Notes: generated by a model from the sequence alone, not told the origin. 64,000 nucleotides of DNA from Sipunculus nudus (GCA_026874595.1 CM049320.1:39558714-39622713); one strand, 5' to 3'; numbered from the stretch's first letter, positions 53,601-62,930 are shown. Made by a program: numbers and translations.

Positions 53601-55159
53601 CTGGCATCTAAAGAGACGTACGACAAAGTGAAACAGCAGCAGGAATTGCAGGAGAGGGAGACACGGGACCGTTTAGCTCGGGTACAGAAAGAGTGGAAGC
53701 GTTCCTCTAATCTGGTCAGACACGCTATAGCATTTGCCAACCTCCGAATCCTTGCCAATGATGAAGACATTATCACGGCACCGGCTGATTCTTCGCTGTG
53801 TGATTTTGAGATCCGTCGACCACTAAGCAACTCCCGTGTTTACACAGCAATACAGCATTACAATGCATTAAGTGCCCAAAACAGCTTTGATTCGAGCAAC
53901 GGTAACTCTGGCAGTATTTCCAGTCAGTCGTCAGAAAACACTGATAGGTCAAATATGGTGGATCAGAGCATGGAGATGCGTTCTGCGAGCAGCAACCGGC
54001 TAACAGTGCCACAGGAATACGGATCCAGTTTCCTGAGCCTATCGTTTAATAGTGATACAATTCAACAAGAGACCATGGGAAAAGCAACAGATTCTCATAA
54101 TCAGAGTGCATTTTGGGATATGCCGTATAAAAATGCCATGTCATCTGAAGATTCTAACAAAGCACAAAGGACATATGGAGAAAATGATGATTATACAAAT
54201 GTTATCAGAATAAGCCCAGCCCCATCAACTGACACAAATACAAACTTAATCAGAATCAGTCCTGCCAAGTCAACAGACACTGAAGCAAACGTCATGAAAA
54301 TCAGCCCAGCTAGTTCATCAGATAATGTTACTGATGTCATCAACCTAAGTCCAGCCAAATCATCAAATAATAATGGAGATTTTATCAGACTAAGTCCGAC
54401 AAAATCCTCAGATAATGAAACTGATGTTAGCAGACTCAGTCCAGCAAAATCATTGGACAGTGAACCAGGTGTGTTAGCACAGCTGCGTGAAGCCTATGGA
54501 CATGGGGAGGTAGCCACTTCTAACAGCGCAGACGGCCTTACTACAGACGAGTCTGTAGTTTTGAGTGCATCTCCAGATGTAGATACGTCAATCAATTATC
54601 AGTGGTCATCAGTTGTAAATGGGTCATCAGAGGTCAAAAGGTCACAGTACCACAGCAGTATATTTGTTAAAGATAGTCCAAAAACAGAAATAAAACATGA
54701 AAACTACAAACCTACCGTGTCTTCTGAATTTACAACAAAGAGCCACGCACAGGAAGTTACAATAAGTGAAACAGACGAGACTGGAAACACTGAAATATAC
54801 AGCCTGGCAGCGATGCCAAATTTTGCCGTTGGTCATATAGGGAAGAGACATGTCGTAACAGTGCCATTAGATCCAGGGGATGCAGCAGATCCCAAAAGAG
54901 GCTCCCAAAGTCGAGATTCACAAGGCACTCGCAGCAAGACATCCGATCCTGATCGAGGTAGACGATACAGCACTGTGTCAGCCACAGCGTCCGCCAGCTC
55001 AGGAGAGGTAGTGGACAGCCTGTTAAGTCTAGTAGAACTGGAGGGAGCTAAGGAGGGGACCAAGCAGACGATACAAATACCAGCAGAGTATGCTGATGAC
55101 ACAGAACTGATGACCCTCATACATGATGCTGCCGGTCAACCTTGTCCAGTCAAAAACAG
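26677..55159 (+). CDS. PDZD7: PDZD7 orthologue, Usher/whirlin-family scaffold (3' end not found)
   Basis: Thirteen exons join with matching phases: 26677-27106, 29485-29634, 33348-33522, 34376-34564, 34947-35094, 36462-36543, 37424-37978, 38696-38827, 41168-41242, 44149-44321, 46802-46893, 50119-50279 and 53581-55159 (about 1,313 codons). Order: harmonin-homology domain 1 (about residues 31-95), PDZ1 (152-236, LGFCIRGGSEHGLGIF), PDZ2 (283-364, LGFNIRGGSEYGLGIYVS), an acidic Ser/Pro linker, a basic KSRSFKDIFFGK segment, harmonin-homology domain 2 (675-765, YLEQGDIEAMVIPLFVILD, DLSRFDLMVMPHEL) and a disordered tail. KYPVYKEIYAEYSWMD after PDZ2 and APIPDSRGGF across the last junction are PDZD7 rather than whirlin marks. 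PDZD7 scaffolds USH2A, ADGRV1 and whirlin at stereociliary ankle links in vertebrates. The third PDZ is not seen before the window ends. The ATG at 26677 or 26686 is a guess; an upstream exon is possible. Confidence 0.88.
27077..27230 (+). repeat. Triplicated exon-1 end and splice donor, 54-bp period
   Basis: The last part of the first PDZD7 exon and its donor (CTCAAAG then GTAAGAATGATTT) occur three times in tandem, with GT at 27107, 27161 and 27215, exactly 54 bp apart. All three donors are intact. Use of the second or third would read through TGA at 27121-27123 and truncate the protein after harmonin-homology domain 1. Confidence 0.9.
27245..27600. repeat. Dispersed repeat, copy 1
   Basis: It shares ordered blocks with 30195-30545 (CATGTTTGCA, TTTCATGAGATTC, CATGATTGCAT, a short AC run, GATGAATA) and ends with GGGGGAGGCAATAA. 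It is probably a short non-autonomous mobile repeat. No class is assigned. Confidence 0.55.
30195..30545. repeat. Dispersed repeat, copy 2
   Basis: It is collinear with 27245-27600 at moderate divergence, in intron 2 of PDZD7. It ends in an (AC)n run followed by AGGGATGAATAAAA. Confidence 0.55.
31227..31285. repeat. Long near-perfect hairpin in PDZD7 intron 2
   Basis: Arms of about 24 bp (left core GGAGCACTCGCCATGAGT, right core ACTCATGGTGAGTGCTCC) pair with one wobble and one bulge around a loop of about 10 bases. The geometry resembles a microRNA precursor or the fold-back of a small MITE. The sequence was not recognised. Confidence 0.6.
31995..32600. repeat. AGTCCAAGTC/GAGTCTGAGTCC low-complexity region
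   Basis: Irregular repeats of AAGTCC, GAGTCT and related words at 31995-32055, 32225-32305 and 32455-32600 surround an inserted segment with a GGTCCGGACCC palindrome. No coding role is supported. Confidence 0.6.
33250..33365 (+). repeat. Duplicated acceptor region of PDZ1 exon, 90-bp period
   Basis: ACCCAGTATT.TCCACCA followed by CAGGGTTTGAGGTAG occurs twice, so an acceptor-like AG before GGTTTGAG lies at 33266 and again at 33356, 90 bp apart. The frame between them is open. Use of the upstream site would insert 30 hydrophobic residues (including VICLCQCFLAVNLLLH) into PDZ1. The acceptor chosen for the gene model, before 33348, keeps three residues that other family members have at this position. 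That AG is missing in the upstream copy. Confidence 0.8.
34104..34280. mobile_element. Pogo/Tigger-like MITE
   Basis: TA target duplications flank a 177-bp element that starts CAGTGGAACCTCTG and ends with the complement of CAGTGAAACTTTC. Ends of the CAGTGGAACCTC type are characteristic of pogo/Tigger-derived elements. Confidence 0.7.
34803..34920. repeat. Minisatellite, four units of about 30 bp
   Basis: TAGAAAAATTTGAATCCCTG followed by CTGTTTTACA repeats four times with small changes, ending just 26 bp before the second PDZ2 exon. Confidence 0.9.
36080..36240. repeat. Partial relative of the TTAA MITE family
   Basis: AAATAGACACACAGGGACTG and TGTTTAC.CACACA.A.CCATAACAA match the middle of the copies at 23111 and 23821. 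The ends could not be defined. Confidence 0.4.
38455..38620. mobile_element. Short pogo-like MITE
   Basis: It starts CAGTGAAGTCTGGCC and ends with the complement of CAGTGGAATCTGC. The inside has repeated ATGACCACCC words like the copy at 21758-21912. It lies in intron 7 of PDZD7, 75 bp before the next exon. Confidence 0.6.
44678..45750. mobile_element. 1.1-kb TIR element with 5S rRNA-like segment
   Basis: The ends share an inverted repeat of about 25 bp (TACCGTTTTTATTC at the left, complement of TACCGTATTTATTC at the right, then AATTTNGCGA on both). It lies in intron 10 of PDZD7. CG dinucleotides are more frequent than in the flanks. No transposase was recognised and no clear target duplication was seen. 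Confidence 0.5.
45268..45320 (-). other. 5S rRNA-like fragment
   Basis: On the minus strand, TTGGATGGGTGACCG, preceded by GGTTAGT and TTAAGT, matches the 3' half of eukaryotic 5S rRNA, including the internal control C-box region, with several changes. The rest of a 5S gene is not evident. It is likely a 5S-derived SINE piece or a pseudogene fragment. Confidence 0.45.
46135..46489 (-). mobile_element. Diverged Helentron-like fragment
   Basis: On the minus strand the left-end word AAGCTCAGCTGACTGAAAG lies at 46489, followed by TGACCTTGACC-type sequence that differs from the other copies' core. Only the left end is recognisable. Confidence 0.4.
47041..50118 (+). repeat. 80-bp array of splice acceptor plus exon start (16 extra copies)
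   Basis: Each unit contains TTTTTTATGGTACAG (the acceptor of PDZD7 exon 12), then about 50 bases of that exon (ATGCTGCGTGAGGACGGCAG, GAGTCATTTTGACATGATG), then GTGATGTCTATTATTTATA. Exon-like starts are at 47055, 47131, 49003, 49081, then every 78-80 bp to 50039; the functional exon starts at 50119. Most central copies differ from the exon by the same substitutions (CCCGAGTCA for CCTGAGTCG), which points to amplification of one variant unit. The array is split by a Helentron-like insertion at 47199-48990. Confidence 0.92.
47199..48990 (+). mobile_element. Helentron-like (pearl-type) element, complete
   Basis: The left end AGCTCAGCTGACTGTAAG is followed by a GTCCGTCC/GTCCGGCC microsatellite and five core units of about 340 bp, each with a GGTGGCGCCACC palindrome or a variant. 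Near the right end are the inverted subterminal word CAGTCAGCTGAGC (48957-48969), the hairpin TGACCC-TT-GGGTCA (48974-48987) and CTTGTT. It sits in the T run of an 80-bp array unit, so the insertion point is known to within about two bases. Asymmetric subterminal repeats, a 3' hairpin and T-T insertion are Helentron features. It encodes nothing. Confidence 0.75.
50350..52808 (+). mobile_element. Helentron-like element carrying nested insertions
   Basis: The left end AACTCAGCTGCCTATAAGTC, with a TCTGTC microsatellite, lies at 50350. The right end, with TCAGCTGAG, TGACCCACAGGTCC and CTTGTTT, lies at 52808. Its 340-bp core repeat is mostly absent. Between the ends lie AT-rich sequence and a pogo-like element (51564-52757). 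That the two ends belong to one element is an inference. Confidence 0.5.
51564..52757. mobile_element. Pogo/Tigger-like non-autonomous transposon
   Basis: TA duplications (51562-51563 and 52758-52759) flank 19-bp terminal inverted repeats, CAGTCTAACCTCTTTCATT and the complement of CACTCTAACCTCTTTCATT. There is no transposase frame. A poly-G run lies near 51640. Confidence 0.75.
52814..52974 (-). mobile_element. Solo LTR of the TRIM family
   Basis: Read on the minus strand it starts TGTAATGGGGTACACATAAAAG and ends ATGTTACA. It aligns along its length with the TRIM LTRs at 4737 and 5011, including AAAGCTTGCTTTTCTAG. AAAG flanks both sides (52810-52813 and 52975-52978), again a 4-bp target duplication. 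tRNA-like A and B box words (TAGTGAAGTGG, GGTTCATCTC) are kept. A lone LTR is usually left by recombination between the two LTRs of one element. Confidence 0.8.
54201..54470 (+). repeat. Six 15-residue SP repeats coded in PDZD7 exon 13
   Basis: Six in-frame units of 45 bp encode the pattern V-I-R-[IL]-S-P-A-K-S-[ST]-D-x-x-x-[ND], about residues 994-1084. Each unit holds an S-P dipeptide followed by Ser or Lys, a possible site for proline-directed kinases. The units have diverged at the DNA level, so the array is not brand new. The region should be disordered. Confidence 0.9.
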
Positions 55160-55315
55160 GTGAAGTGTTACTCATAAATTATCTCAAAATATGATGCGTA
55201 CATATAGTGCAGGGCTGTAACGATTCGCAAGTGCGCTGATACATAGTGGTACAAAGTCAGATATTGTATCAGTATCATCAAATGACCTGGCCTGTATCAA
55301 TATGTTGATGATATA

Positions 55316-55480
55316 TGTGTTGTGTGTACACTATTAACAAGACAGTCTGCTAATCACGATGCTTTAATTCCAATGTTACATGTGCCATCTGCAATGTATC
55401 ATGTTCTACATGACGTACCATAAACTCACTAGATTGTAGGCCCGCAGCGCCACCTTGTGGTAGCCTGGTATATCACCACA
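55316..55480 (-). repeat. 3' LTR
   Basis: 165 bp, two substitutions from the other LTR. On the plus strand it begins TGTGTTGTGTGTACAC and ends TATATCACCACA. Confidence 0.95.
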
Positions 55481-55493
55481 TCTTCCCTTCTTT
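55481..55493 (-). other. Polypurine tract
   Basis: AAAGAAGGGAAGA on the minus strand abuts the 3' LTR and would prime plus-strand DNA synthesis. Confidence 0.75.
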
Positions 55494-55633
55494 AAAACAT
55501 AAAACTTAAGGTTAACTCAAAAGTATGATACTTTAGTTACGAAAGTAATGTATATATATAATGTAAATATAATGTAGCAGAGTTTGTCATAATACAGTGA
55601 ATGTCCAGATAAGCGTACCTCTCCTGATCAACA

Positions 55634-55909
55634 TCACATGGTCTCAATAAGACGGCTTGGAGCATGCCGCACTCGCGAAGAACGCCTTATGTTATTTGTA
55701 ACAGTCTGATCAGTAATTCCACAATCTGCAGATATAATGGACGGATTTGGTGTTACAGACTCTGGTTCGGTGCCAGCAAGTTCTGATCCTGTTCCACTCA
55801 GGAGATCATCGCTGATTATCTCGTCTTGTCTGGACGGACATGGTACATTAAACAGTTTAATATGCTGGCGATTTCTACGTAGCACTGTACTGTGGTCAGC
55901 AAGCAACAA
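55634..55909 (-). pseudogene. Pol C-terminal tail of LTR retrotransposon
   Basis: The frame encodes RNRQHIKLFNVP and ends in NNIRRSSRVRHAPSRLIETM, the basic tail commonly found after integrase in Ty3-like elements. It is out of frame with the integrase fragment upstream of it. Confidence 0.7.
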
Positions 55910-56035
55910 ATAGGAGCGCGGTGCTACTTGCTGCCTTACTGTTGCACTCAGTGCCCAAAGGCCACTATTTTCATCTCTGATTCGTACACGGTCTCCAACA
56001 CAGAGGGCAGGTAATGGCCATGTTTTTTCGTCATA

Positions 56036-56464
56036 TTAGTGCTTCTTGCACTGTAGTAGGTCTTTTTTGCGTTTATTAGCTTCAATGTGAAGCTGAGGCT
56101 CAAGTTTCTGAGGCTGAATAGGTAGTGAGGATTTTAGGCGCCGGTTCATGAGCAGTAATGTGCCGGAGAAAACCCCGTTTCCAGTGGTGTCGATCGATAG
56201 GCCAATAAAGCCTTGTAAAAGTCCAGGCGACTTTCCACACATTTTTATGATGTTCTTAACAGTTTTCACTGCGCATTGTGCCATCCCATTTGACCGTAGA
56301 TAATGTGGGCTAGAGATCACATGCCTAAAATCCCACTCAACTTCAAAGTCCCTGAACTCTCTACACCCATATTGAGGGCCGTTATCCCTCACTATGATGT
56401 CTGGGTTACCGTGTCGAGCGAATATTGCTTTTAAAGCCACCACAACAGCTTGGCCAGTGGTTGA
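56036..56464 (-). pseudogene. Integrase fragment
   Basis: The frame runs through VVALKAIFARHGNPDIIVRDNGPQY and the SPHYLRSNGMAQ region of the retroviral-type integrase core. The zinc-binding N-terminus and the first catalytic Asp are missing; upstream sequence is replaced by Helentron-like repeats. A Cys stands near the usual final catalytic Glu (AQCAVKTVK in place of AExxVKTVK), which would also inactivate it. Confidence 0.8.
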
Positions 56465-56465
56465 A

Positions 56466-59400
56466 GTTAACTACTTGACTGATGGTCATGATTTTTGTCA
56501 TACATATTGATCATGAGATGTTCCATCACTTCCTGCAGACTGGTGGGGCCCCCTGTATCGTTCAATTTTTTACGAATTTTTTTCTCTATTTTTGAGACCT
56601 TTCAAAATGTAAACATCTGTTAACAAGGCACAAATCGTAAAGACTGGACCTAGAATCTTCATTCTTGACACACTGAGAGACCTATGAAAAGTCTCCATGG
56701 AAACCAGAAATTAGGTCTCTGTTACCCATATTCTTTGAGCTTATGAGCCCCAAAGTACCCCCCAGAAAAGTAAAAAATTTCATACAAAAACTTCAATATC
56801 TCATTAACTACTTGACTGATGGCCATGATTTGTGGCATAACTATTGATCATGAGATGTGTCATCACTTCCTGCAGACTGGTGGTGCCACCTTTATTGTTC
56901 GATTTTTTACGATTTTTTCCTCTATTTTTGAGACCTTTAAGGATGCTGTCATCTGTTAGCATGGCACAAATCGTAACGACTGGACCTAGAATCTTCATTC
57001 TTGACACACTGAGAGGTCCATGAAAAATATCCTTGGAAACCAGAAATTAGGTCTCTGTTAACCATATCCTTCGAGCTATGGGGCCCCAAAGTACCCCCCC
57101 CCCCAGAGTAGTCAAAAATTTCATACAAAAACTTCAATATCTCAATAACTACATCACTGATGGTCATGATTTTTGGCATACATATTAATTATGAGATGTT
57201 CCATCAGTTCCTGCAAACTTGTGGCGCCACCTGTATTGTTTGATTTTTTACGATTTTTTCCTTTATTTTTGAGACCTTTAAGGATGCTGTCATCTGTTAA
57301 CTTGGCACAAATCATAATGACTGGACCTAGAATCTTCATTCTCGACACACTGAGAGACCTGTGAAAAGTCTCCATGGAAACCAAAATTAGGTCTCTGTTA
57401 CCCATATTCTTCGAGCTATGGAGCCCTAAAGTACCCCCAAGAAAAGTAAAAAATTTCATACAAAAACTTCAATATCTCATTAACTACTTGAATGATGGTC
57501 ATGATTTGTGGCATAACTATTGATCATGAGATGTGTCATCTGTTCCTGCAGACTGGTGACGCCACCTGTATCCTTCGATTTTTTACGATTTTTTCCTCTA
57601 TTTTTGAGACCTTTAAGGATGCTGTCATCTGTTAGCATGGCACAAATAGTAACGACTGGACCTAGAATCTTCATTCTCGACACACTAGAAGACCTATGAA
57701 AAGTCTCCATGGAAACCAGAAATTAGGTCTCTGTTACCCATATCCTTCGAGCTACGGGGCCCCAAAGTACCCCCCCAGAGTAGTCAAAAATTTCATACAA
57801 AAACTTCAATATCTCAATAACTACATCACTGATGGTCATGATTTTTGGCATACATATTGATTATGAGATGTTCCATCAGTTCCTGCAGACTGGTGGCGCC
57901 ACCTATATTGTTTGATTTTTTTACGATTTCTTCCTCTATTTTTGAGACCTTTAAGGATGCCGTCATCTGTTAGCATGGCACAAATCGTAACGACTGGACC
58001 TAGAATCTTCATTCTCAATACACTGAAAGACCTATGAAAAGTCTCCATGGAAACCAGAAATTAGGTCTCTGTTACCCATATCCTTCGAGCTATGGGGCCC
58101 CAAAGTACCCCCCAGAGTAGTCAAAAATTTCATACAAAAACTTCAATATCTCAATAACTACATCACTGATGGTCATGATTTGTGGCATAACTATTGATCA
58201 AGAGGTGTTCCATCAATTCCTGCAGACTGGTGGCACAACCTGTATTTGTTCGGGTTTTTTTTACGAATGTTTTATCTATTTTTGAGACCTTTAAAGATAT
58301 GAACATCTGTTAACAGGGCACAAATCATAAAAACTGGACCTAGAATCTTCATTCTTGACACACAGGGAGACCCATGAAAATTCTCCATGGAAACCTGAAA
58401 TTAGGTCTCTGTTACCCATATTCTTTATGCTGTATGGCTCCAAAATACCCCCCAGAATAATGGAAAATTTGATACAAAAAGTGCAGTATCTCAATAACTA
58501 CAACACTGATGGTCATGATTTTTGGCATACATATTGCTCATGAGCTGTTCCATCAGTTTCTGCAGAGAGGGTGCGCCACCTCTATTTTTTTCAAATTTTT
58601 ACGAATTTTTTTTCTCTTTTTTCGAGACCTTTGAAGATGTGGTTATCTATCAAGAGGGTACAAATTGCAACAACTGGACCTAGAAACTTCATTCTTGTCA
58701 TGCAAGGAGGCCCATGAAAAGAGCCTGTGGAAACTTGAAATTAGGTCTCTGTTACCCATATCCTTCAAGCTATAGGACTCTGAAGTATCCCTCAGAATAA
58801 TGGACAATTTGATACAAAAGCTGAAGTATCTGAACAACTAATACGGAGATCATCATGATTCTTTGCATGGATATTGACCATTAAGTGTTTTTAGCTCAGC
58901 TGACTGTAAGTCATCTGAAGTATCCCTCAGAATAATGGACAATTTGATACAAAAGCTCAAGTATCTAAACAACTATTGCAGTGATTACCATGATTCTTTG
59001 CATGGATATTAATCATGGAATGTGTCATCAGTTTCTGCAGTATGGTGGCGCCACCTGTATTTTTTTTATTTTTACGAATTTTTTTCTCTATTTTTGAGAC
59101 CTCATAAGATGCGGTCATCTGTTAACATGGCACAAATTGTAACAACTCGACCTAGAATCTTCTCTCTTGACATGCTGAGAGGCCCCTGAAAAGTCTCCTT
59201 AAAAACTTGAAATTAGGTCTCTGTTATCCATAACCTCGGAGCTATGGGGCTCCGAAGTACCCCCCAGAATAATGAAAAATTGGATACAAAAGCTCAAGTA
59301 TCTGAACAATTATTATATTGATCACCATGATTCTTTGCATGGATATTGATCATGAAATGTTTCATCAGTTTCTGCATTCTGGTGGCGCCACCTGTATTTT

Positions 59401-60599
59401 TTCAATTTTTAGCTCAGCTGACTGAAAGTCATCTGAGCTGTAGGGATCACCTTTTGTCCGTCGTCCGTCTGGCCATCCAGGCGTCTGTCTGTTAACAGGG
59501 CACAAATCGTAACCGCTAGACTGGGAATCTTCTTACTTTAAATCCTGGGAGGTCTATGGAAATTCTCCTTGTAAACCTGAAATTAGGTTACTGTGACCTA
59601 TATTCTTTGAGCTATGGGGTTCTGAAGTACCCCCCAGAATAATGCAAAATTTAACACAAAAGCTCAAGTATCTGAAGAACTAATGCATTAATCACCATGA
59701 TTCTTTGCATGGATATTGATCATGGAGTGTTTCATCAATTTCTGGAGATTGGTGGCGCCACCTATATTTTTTTTATTTTTTACGATTTTTTTTCTCTACT
59801 TTTGTGATCTTTAAACATTTGGTCATCTGTAAACAGGGCACAAATCATAATGACTGGACCTAGAATCTTCTGTCCTCACCTCCAGGGAAGCCCATAAAAG
59901 ATCTACATGTCAACCTGAAATAAGGTCCCTGTTACCCATATTCTGTGAGCTATGGGGCTCTGAAGTACCCCCCAGAATAAAGATTTGGTCATATATTAAC
60001 AGGGCACAAATCATAATGACTGGTTCTAGAATCTTCTGGCCTCACCTCCAGGGAAGCCCATAAAAGACCTACATGGAAACCCGAAATAAGGTCCGTGTTA
60101 CCCATATCCTTCATGCTCTGGGGCTCCGAAGTACTCCCCAGAATAAAGATTTGGTCATCTGTTAACAGAGCACAAATTATAATGACTTGACCTAGACTCT
60201 CCTTTCTTGATATGCTGGGAGGCCCCTGAAAAGTCTCCTTGTGCACCTGAAATTACATCTCTGTTACCCATATCCTTCATCCTATGCGGCTTTGAAATAC
60301 CCCCCAGAATAAACATTTGGATTTGTTAACAGGGCACAAATCATAATAACTGGACCTAGAATTTTATTTTTGACATGCTGGGAGACCCCTGAAAAGTCAT
60401 CTTGTAAACCTTGAAAATAGGTGCCTGTTACCCATATCCTTCATGCTACAGAGCTTCATAGTACCCCAATGAATATTGGATGATTTTATACAAAAGTTTG
60501 GATAAAGTATTTCATTCAAATTTGACATTCAGATGATAAAATTACTTTTGTCAATGTCTTCCTGGTCAGCTGAGCGTCATGACCCCTGGGTCACTTGTT
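56466..60599 (+). mobile_element. Helentron-like tandem repeats inside the LTR retrotransposon
   Basis: About ten core units of roughly 340 bp run from the integrase junction to 59408, most with GGTGGCGCCACC or a variant (57222, 57893, 59045, 59380, 59755). At 59419 a new left end appears (AGCTCAGCTGACTGAAAG plus GTCCGTCGTCCGTC microsatellite), and the stretch closes with the CAGCTGAGCG, TGACCCCTGGGTCA and CACTTGTT right end at 60599. A remnant left end lies at 58893. At least two copies are therefore joined, the first lacking its start. Confidence 0.7.
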
Positions 60600-60607
60600 T
60601 AAAAATA

Positions 60608-61144
60608 TTGTCAAGAGGCTTGTGATCGGTTTCTACTTGGATGGATGCCCAACATATGTATACTGATGGAAGCGTTCACAGCCGTACACGATACTGAGTA
60701 ACTCTTTTTCTATCTGAGCATACCTCGTCTCAGGGCTACTTAATGCTCTTGAGGCATAAGCTATCAGCCGCCAGTCATCTTGGCCATGTTTCCTCTGTAA
60801 CAAGACTGCACCGAGGCCATCTTTGCTAGCATCCGAGGAAAGGCGAAGTGATAAAACTGTAGTACAGGTTCTGTGACAAGAATATTTCTCAGCATAGCCC
60901 ATGCATTCCTGCTCTGGGCCCCACTGCCACTCGTTCTTGTCCTTGTCAGCAACATTCTTAGAGGTGCATCCTTCTGAGACAGATCTGGTATCCACTTAGC
61001 CATCCCTAAAAATCGGTGCACCTCTTCCTTGTTTGTAGGCTTGGGCATGTTTCTGATAGCAGATACTTTGCTCATGTCAGGCTTAACACCTTCTGCAGAG
61101 ATGACATCACCAATGAAGACAAGTTGCTCGACTCCAACTCGCAT
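60608..61144 (-). pseudogene. Reverse transcriptase thumb and RNase H
   Basis: 61144-60960 encodes LVFIGDVISAEGVKPD and the MPKPTNKEEVHRFLGMAKW region. A frame change leads to RNase H (60870-60608) with SSDASKDGLGAVLLQ, the QIEKELLSIVYGCERFHQY block and ETDHKPL. The domain then stops at the Helentron-like insert. The order is that of Ty3-like pol. Confidence 0.85.
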
Positions 61145-61149
61145 TTTGA

Positions 61150-61626
61150 TTAATTCAGTTTTAAATTATGCTTTTTGGCTGTATCCAGAGCAGCCCGAAG
61201 ACTTTTGTCATGTTCTGCCTTTGTGCGACCCCAGATGATGATGTCATCAGCCACAGTGTCAACATTGGGGACGTTTGCGAAGATTTCATGCACAGTTTGG
61301 TGATACACTTCCGGTGCTGATGACACCCCAAACGGAAGTCTCAAATACTGATACCGGCCAAACGGAGTATTGAACGTGCGTCTATAACTACTAGCCTGGT
61401 CTAGAGGGAGCTGCCAGAACCCCTGGGAAGCATCAAGCTTGCTAAACACTGTTGCTCCCGCGAACTGAGCCATAAGCTCTTCCCTGGTTGAAAGTTTATA
61501 ATGCAGGCGTTTAATTGCTCGGTTTAGATCCCGAGGATCAAGGCAGAGTCTAAGGCTTCCATTCTTTTTAGATGCTATAACCAAAGAGCTTACCCAATCA
61601 GTGGGTTTGTCGACTCTGCATATCAT
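61150..61626 (-). pseudogene. Reverse transcriptase core
   Basis: It contains the RT blocks DWVSSLVIASKKNG, LCLDPRDLN, FSKLDASQGFWQLPLD, RLPFGVSSAPE and the catalytic VADDIIIWG. The blocks are intact in one frame, but neighbouring RT sequence on both sides (61640-61780 and below 61150) is in other frames. The N-terminal part is visible as EGLGCLPG near 61770. Confidence 0.9.
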
Positions 61627-61785
61627 GCCCAGTCACTCCATTTGGTCCAATTCCATTTTAACCTTGTCACGGAGAGCAAATGGAATCTTCCTGCATGGAT
61701 GTACCACTGGGGGCACATTTTCATCAACCATATGCATGATAGTAGCCTATCCAGTCCAGGAAGGCAGCCTAAGCCCTCAAATACA

Positions 61786-62856
61786 TCAGCTTATGCTTCT
61801 TGTAACTTGTACAACTGCATTGCTGATGGTAAGTGGGTATATCCAGTCATCACCTTGACTTTCCACAGCATCGATGGTAATTGTATCAAGGAATAAGTCA
61901 CTTCCGGGGTCATCAGTTTGAGAATCAGATTCCTGTTCAACAGTGTTCACTTGTATTGAGCGACAAAATCTGGCAAAGTGGCCCTTAATGCCACACTTGG
62001 CACATCGCTTTCCATAGGCCCTACAATTACCAGACTCATGCCAAGTACCACATCTCTGGCAGTAATGTGTATTTGTCTTGGGGTTCTGTGAATTTTGTTG
62101 CAGAGTCACATTACTTGGCTGTGTGGATGATACACGTCGATTGGATTGTCCTTGTGTTGGATACCAAAACTCACGTGATTGTTTTGACTGTTGCTGTGCT
62201 GGTTTATTAGACCTTTTCCTGCTTTGTACAGTATCGTCTTGAGGCAAGCTGGTAGCAGCAGTTGTGGAACTGGAGTCTGACCTCAGTTCCTGAGCCCTCT
62301 GTTTTACAAGTTCAGCTGCCTTGCATATCTGGATAGCCTTCTCTAGAGTAAGGTTGTCTGTGCGGAGAAGCCTTTCCCTTGTATCTTCATCAATGATACC
62401 AATCACTAGTCTGTCCTTTATAAGAATATTGACTAAATCTCTGAACTCACAGTTCTTGCTGAGGCTTTTAACTCTTGTCAAATATTGATCAAAGCTTTCA
62501 GCTGATGACTGCCGTGCTTGATTGAAGTGATAACGTTCAAGAGTTACATTTGTTTTTGGCGTACAATACTGCTCGAACCGCTGTAGTATAAGATCTAACT
62601 TGAGCGCATCCCCCGTATTGTCCCACGTCCATATGTTATATACATCAAGAGCCTCGTCACCAACAACATACAAAAGCAGCGACATTTTCTGCGTATTGTT
62701 CTTTGAGGAGGCTCCTGTGGCTGCTAGATACAGTTCGAAACACTGACGAAATCTCTTCAAATTTTCAGCAACATTACCAGTAAGATCAAGACGACCAGGG
62801 GGTGATAACATATGCTCAAGTGCCGCCATGTTGATAATACACTTTATATCGCTCAC
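61786..62856 (-). CDS. gag: Gag of Ty3-like LTR retrotransposon
   Basis: This 356-codon frame is uninterrupted. A helical capsid-like region (about residues 20-190, with LKRFRQCFELYLAATG and SFDQYLTRVKSLSKNCEF) is followed by a Gln/Ser-rich linker and two zinc knuckles near residues 270-300: CQRCGTWHESGNC (CX2CX3HX4C) and CAKCGIKGHFARFC (CX2CX4HX4C). The first start is at 62856; a second Met is nine residues in. The frame passes into DDWIYPLTI, where an aspartic protease normally begins, but the protease itself is deleted. Gag packages RNA into virus-like particles; here it may still be expressed. Confidence 0.85.
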   Translation of the reverse strand: MSDIKCIINMAALEHMLSPPGRLDLTGNVAENLKRFRQCFELYLAATGASSKNNTQKMSLLLYVVGDEALDVYNIWTWDNTGDALKLDLILQRFEQYCTPKTNVTLERYHFNQARQSSAESFDQYLTRVKSLSKNCEFRDLVNILIKDRLVIGIIDEDTRERLLRTDNLTLEKAIQICKAAELVKQRAQELRSDSSSTTAATSLPQDDTVQSRKRSNKPAQQQSKQSREFWYPTQGQSNRRVSSTQPSNVTLQQNSQNPKTNTHYCQRCGTWHESGNCRAYGKRCAKCGIKGHFARFCRSIQVNTVEQESDSQTDDPGSDLFLDTITIDAVESQGDDWIYPLTISNAVVQVTRSIS

Positions 62857-62930
62857 TCACCTCGTCAGTAGACGTGAATCAACTTTCAAAGTAACGGAGT
62901 AAACAGTCCTGTACAAGTTATCGTAAAATC

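Noticed and set aside
56804-58048. Series of similar minus-strand frames (SRMKILGPVVTICAM...)
   Set aside because: They repeat with the 340-bp Helentron core unit and have no domain; shadows of the repeat.
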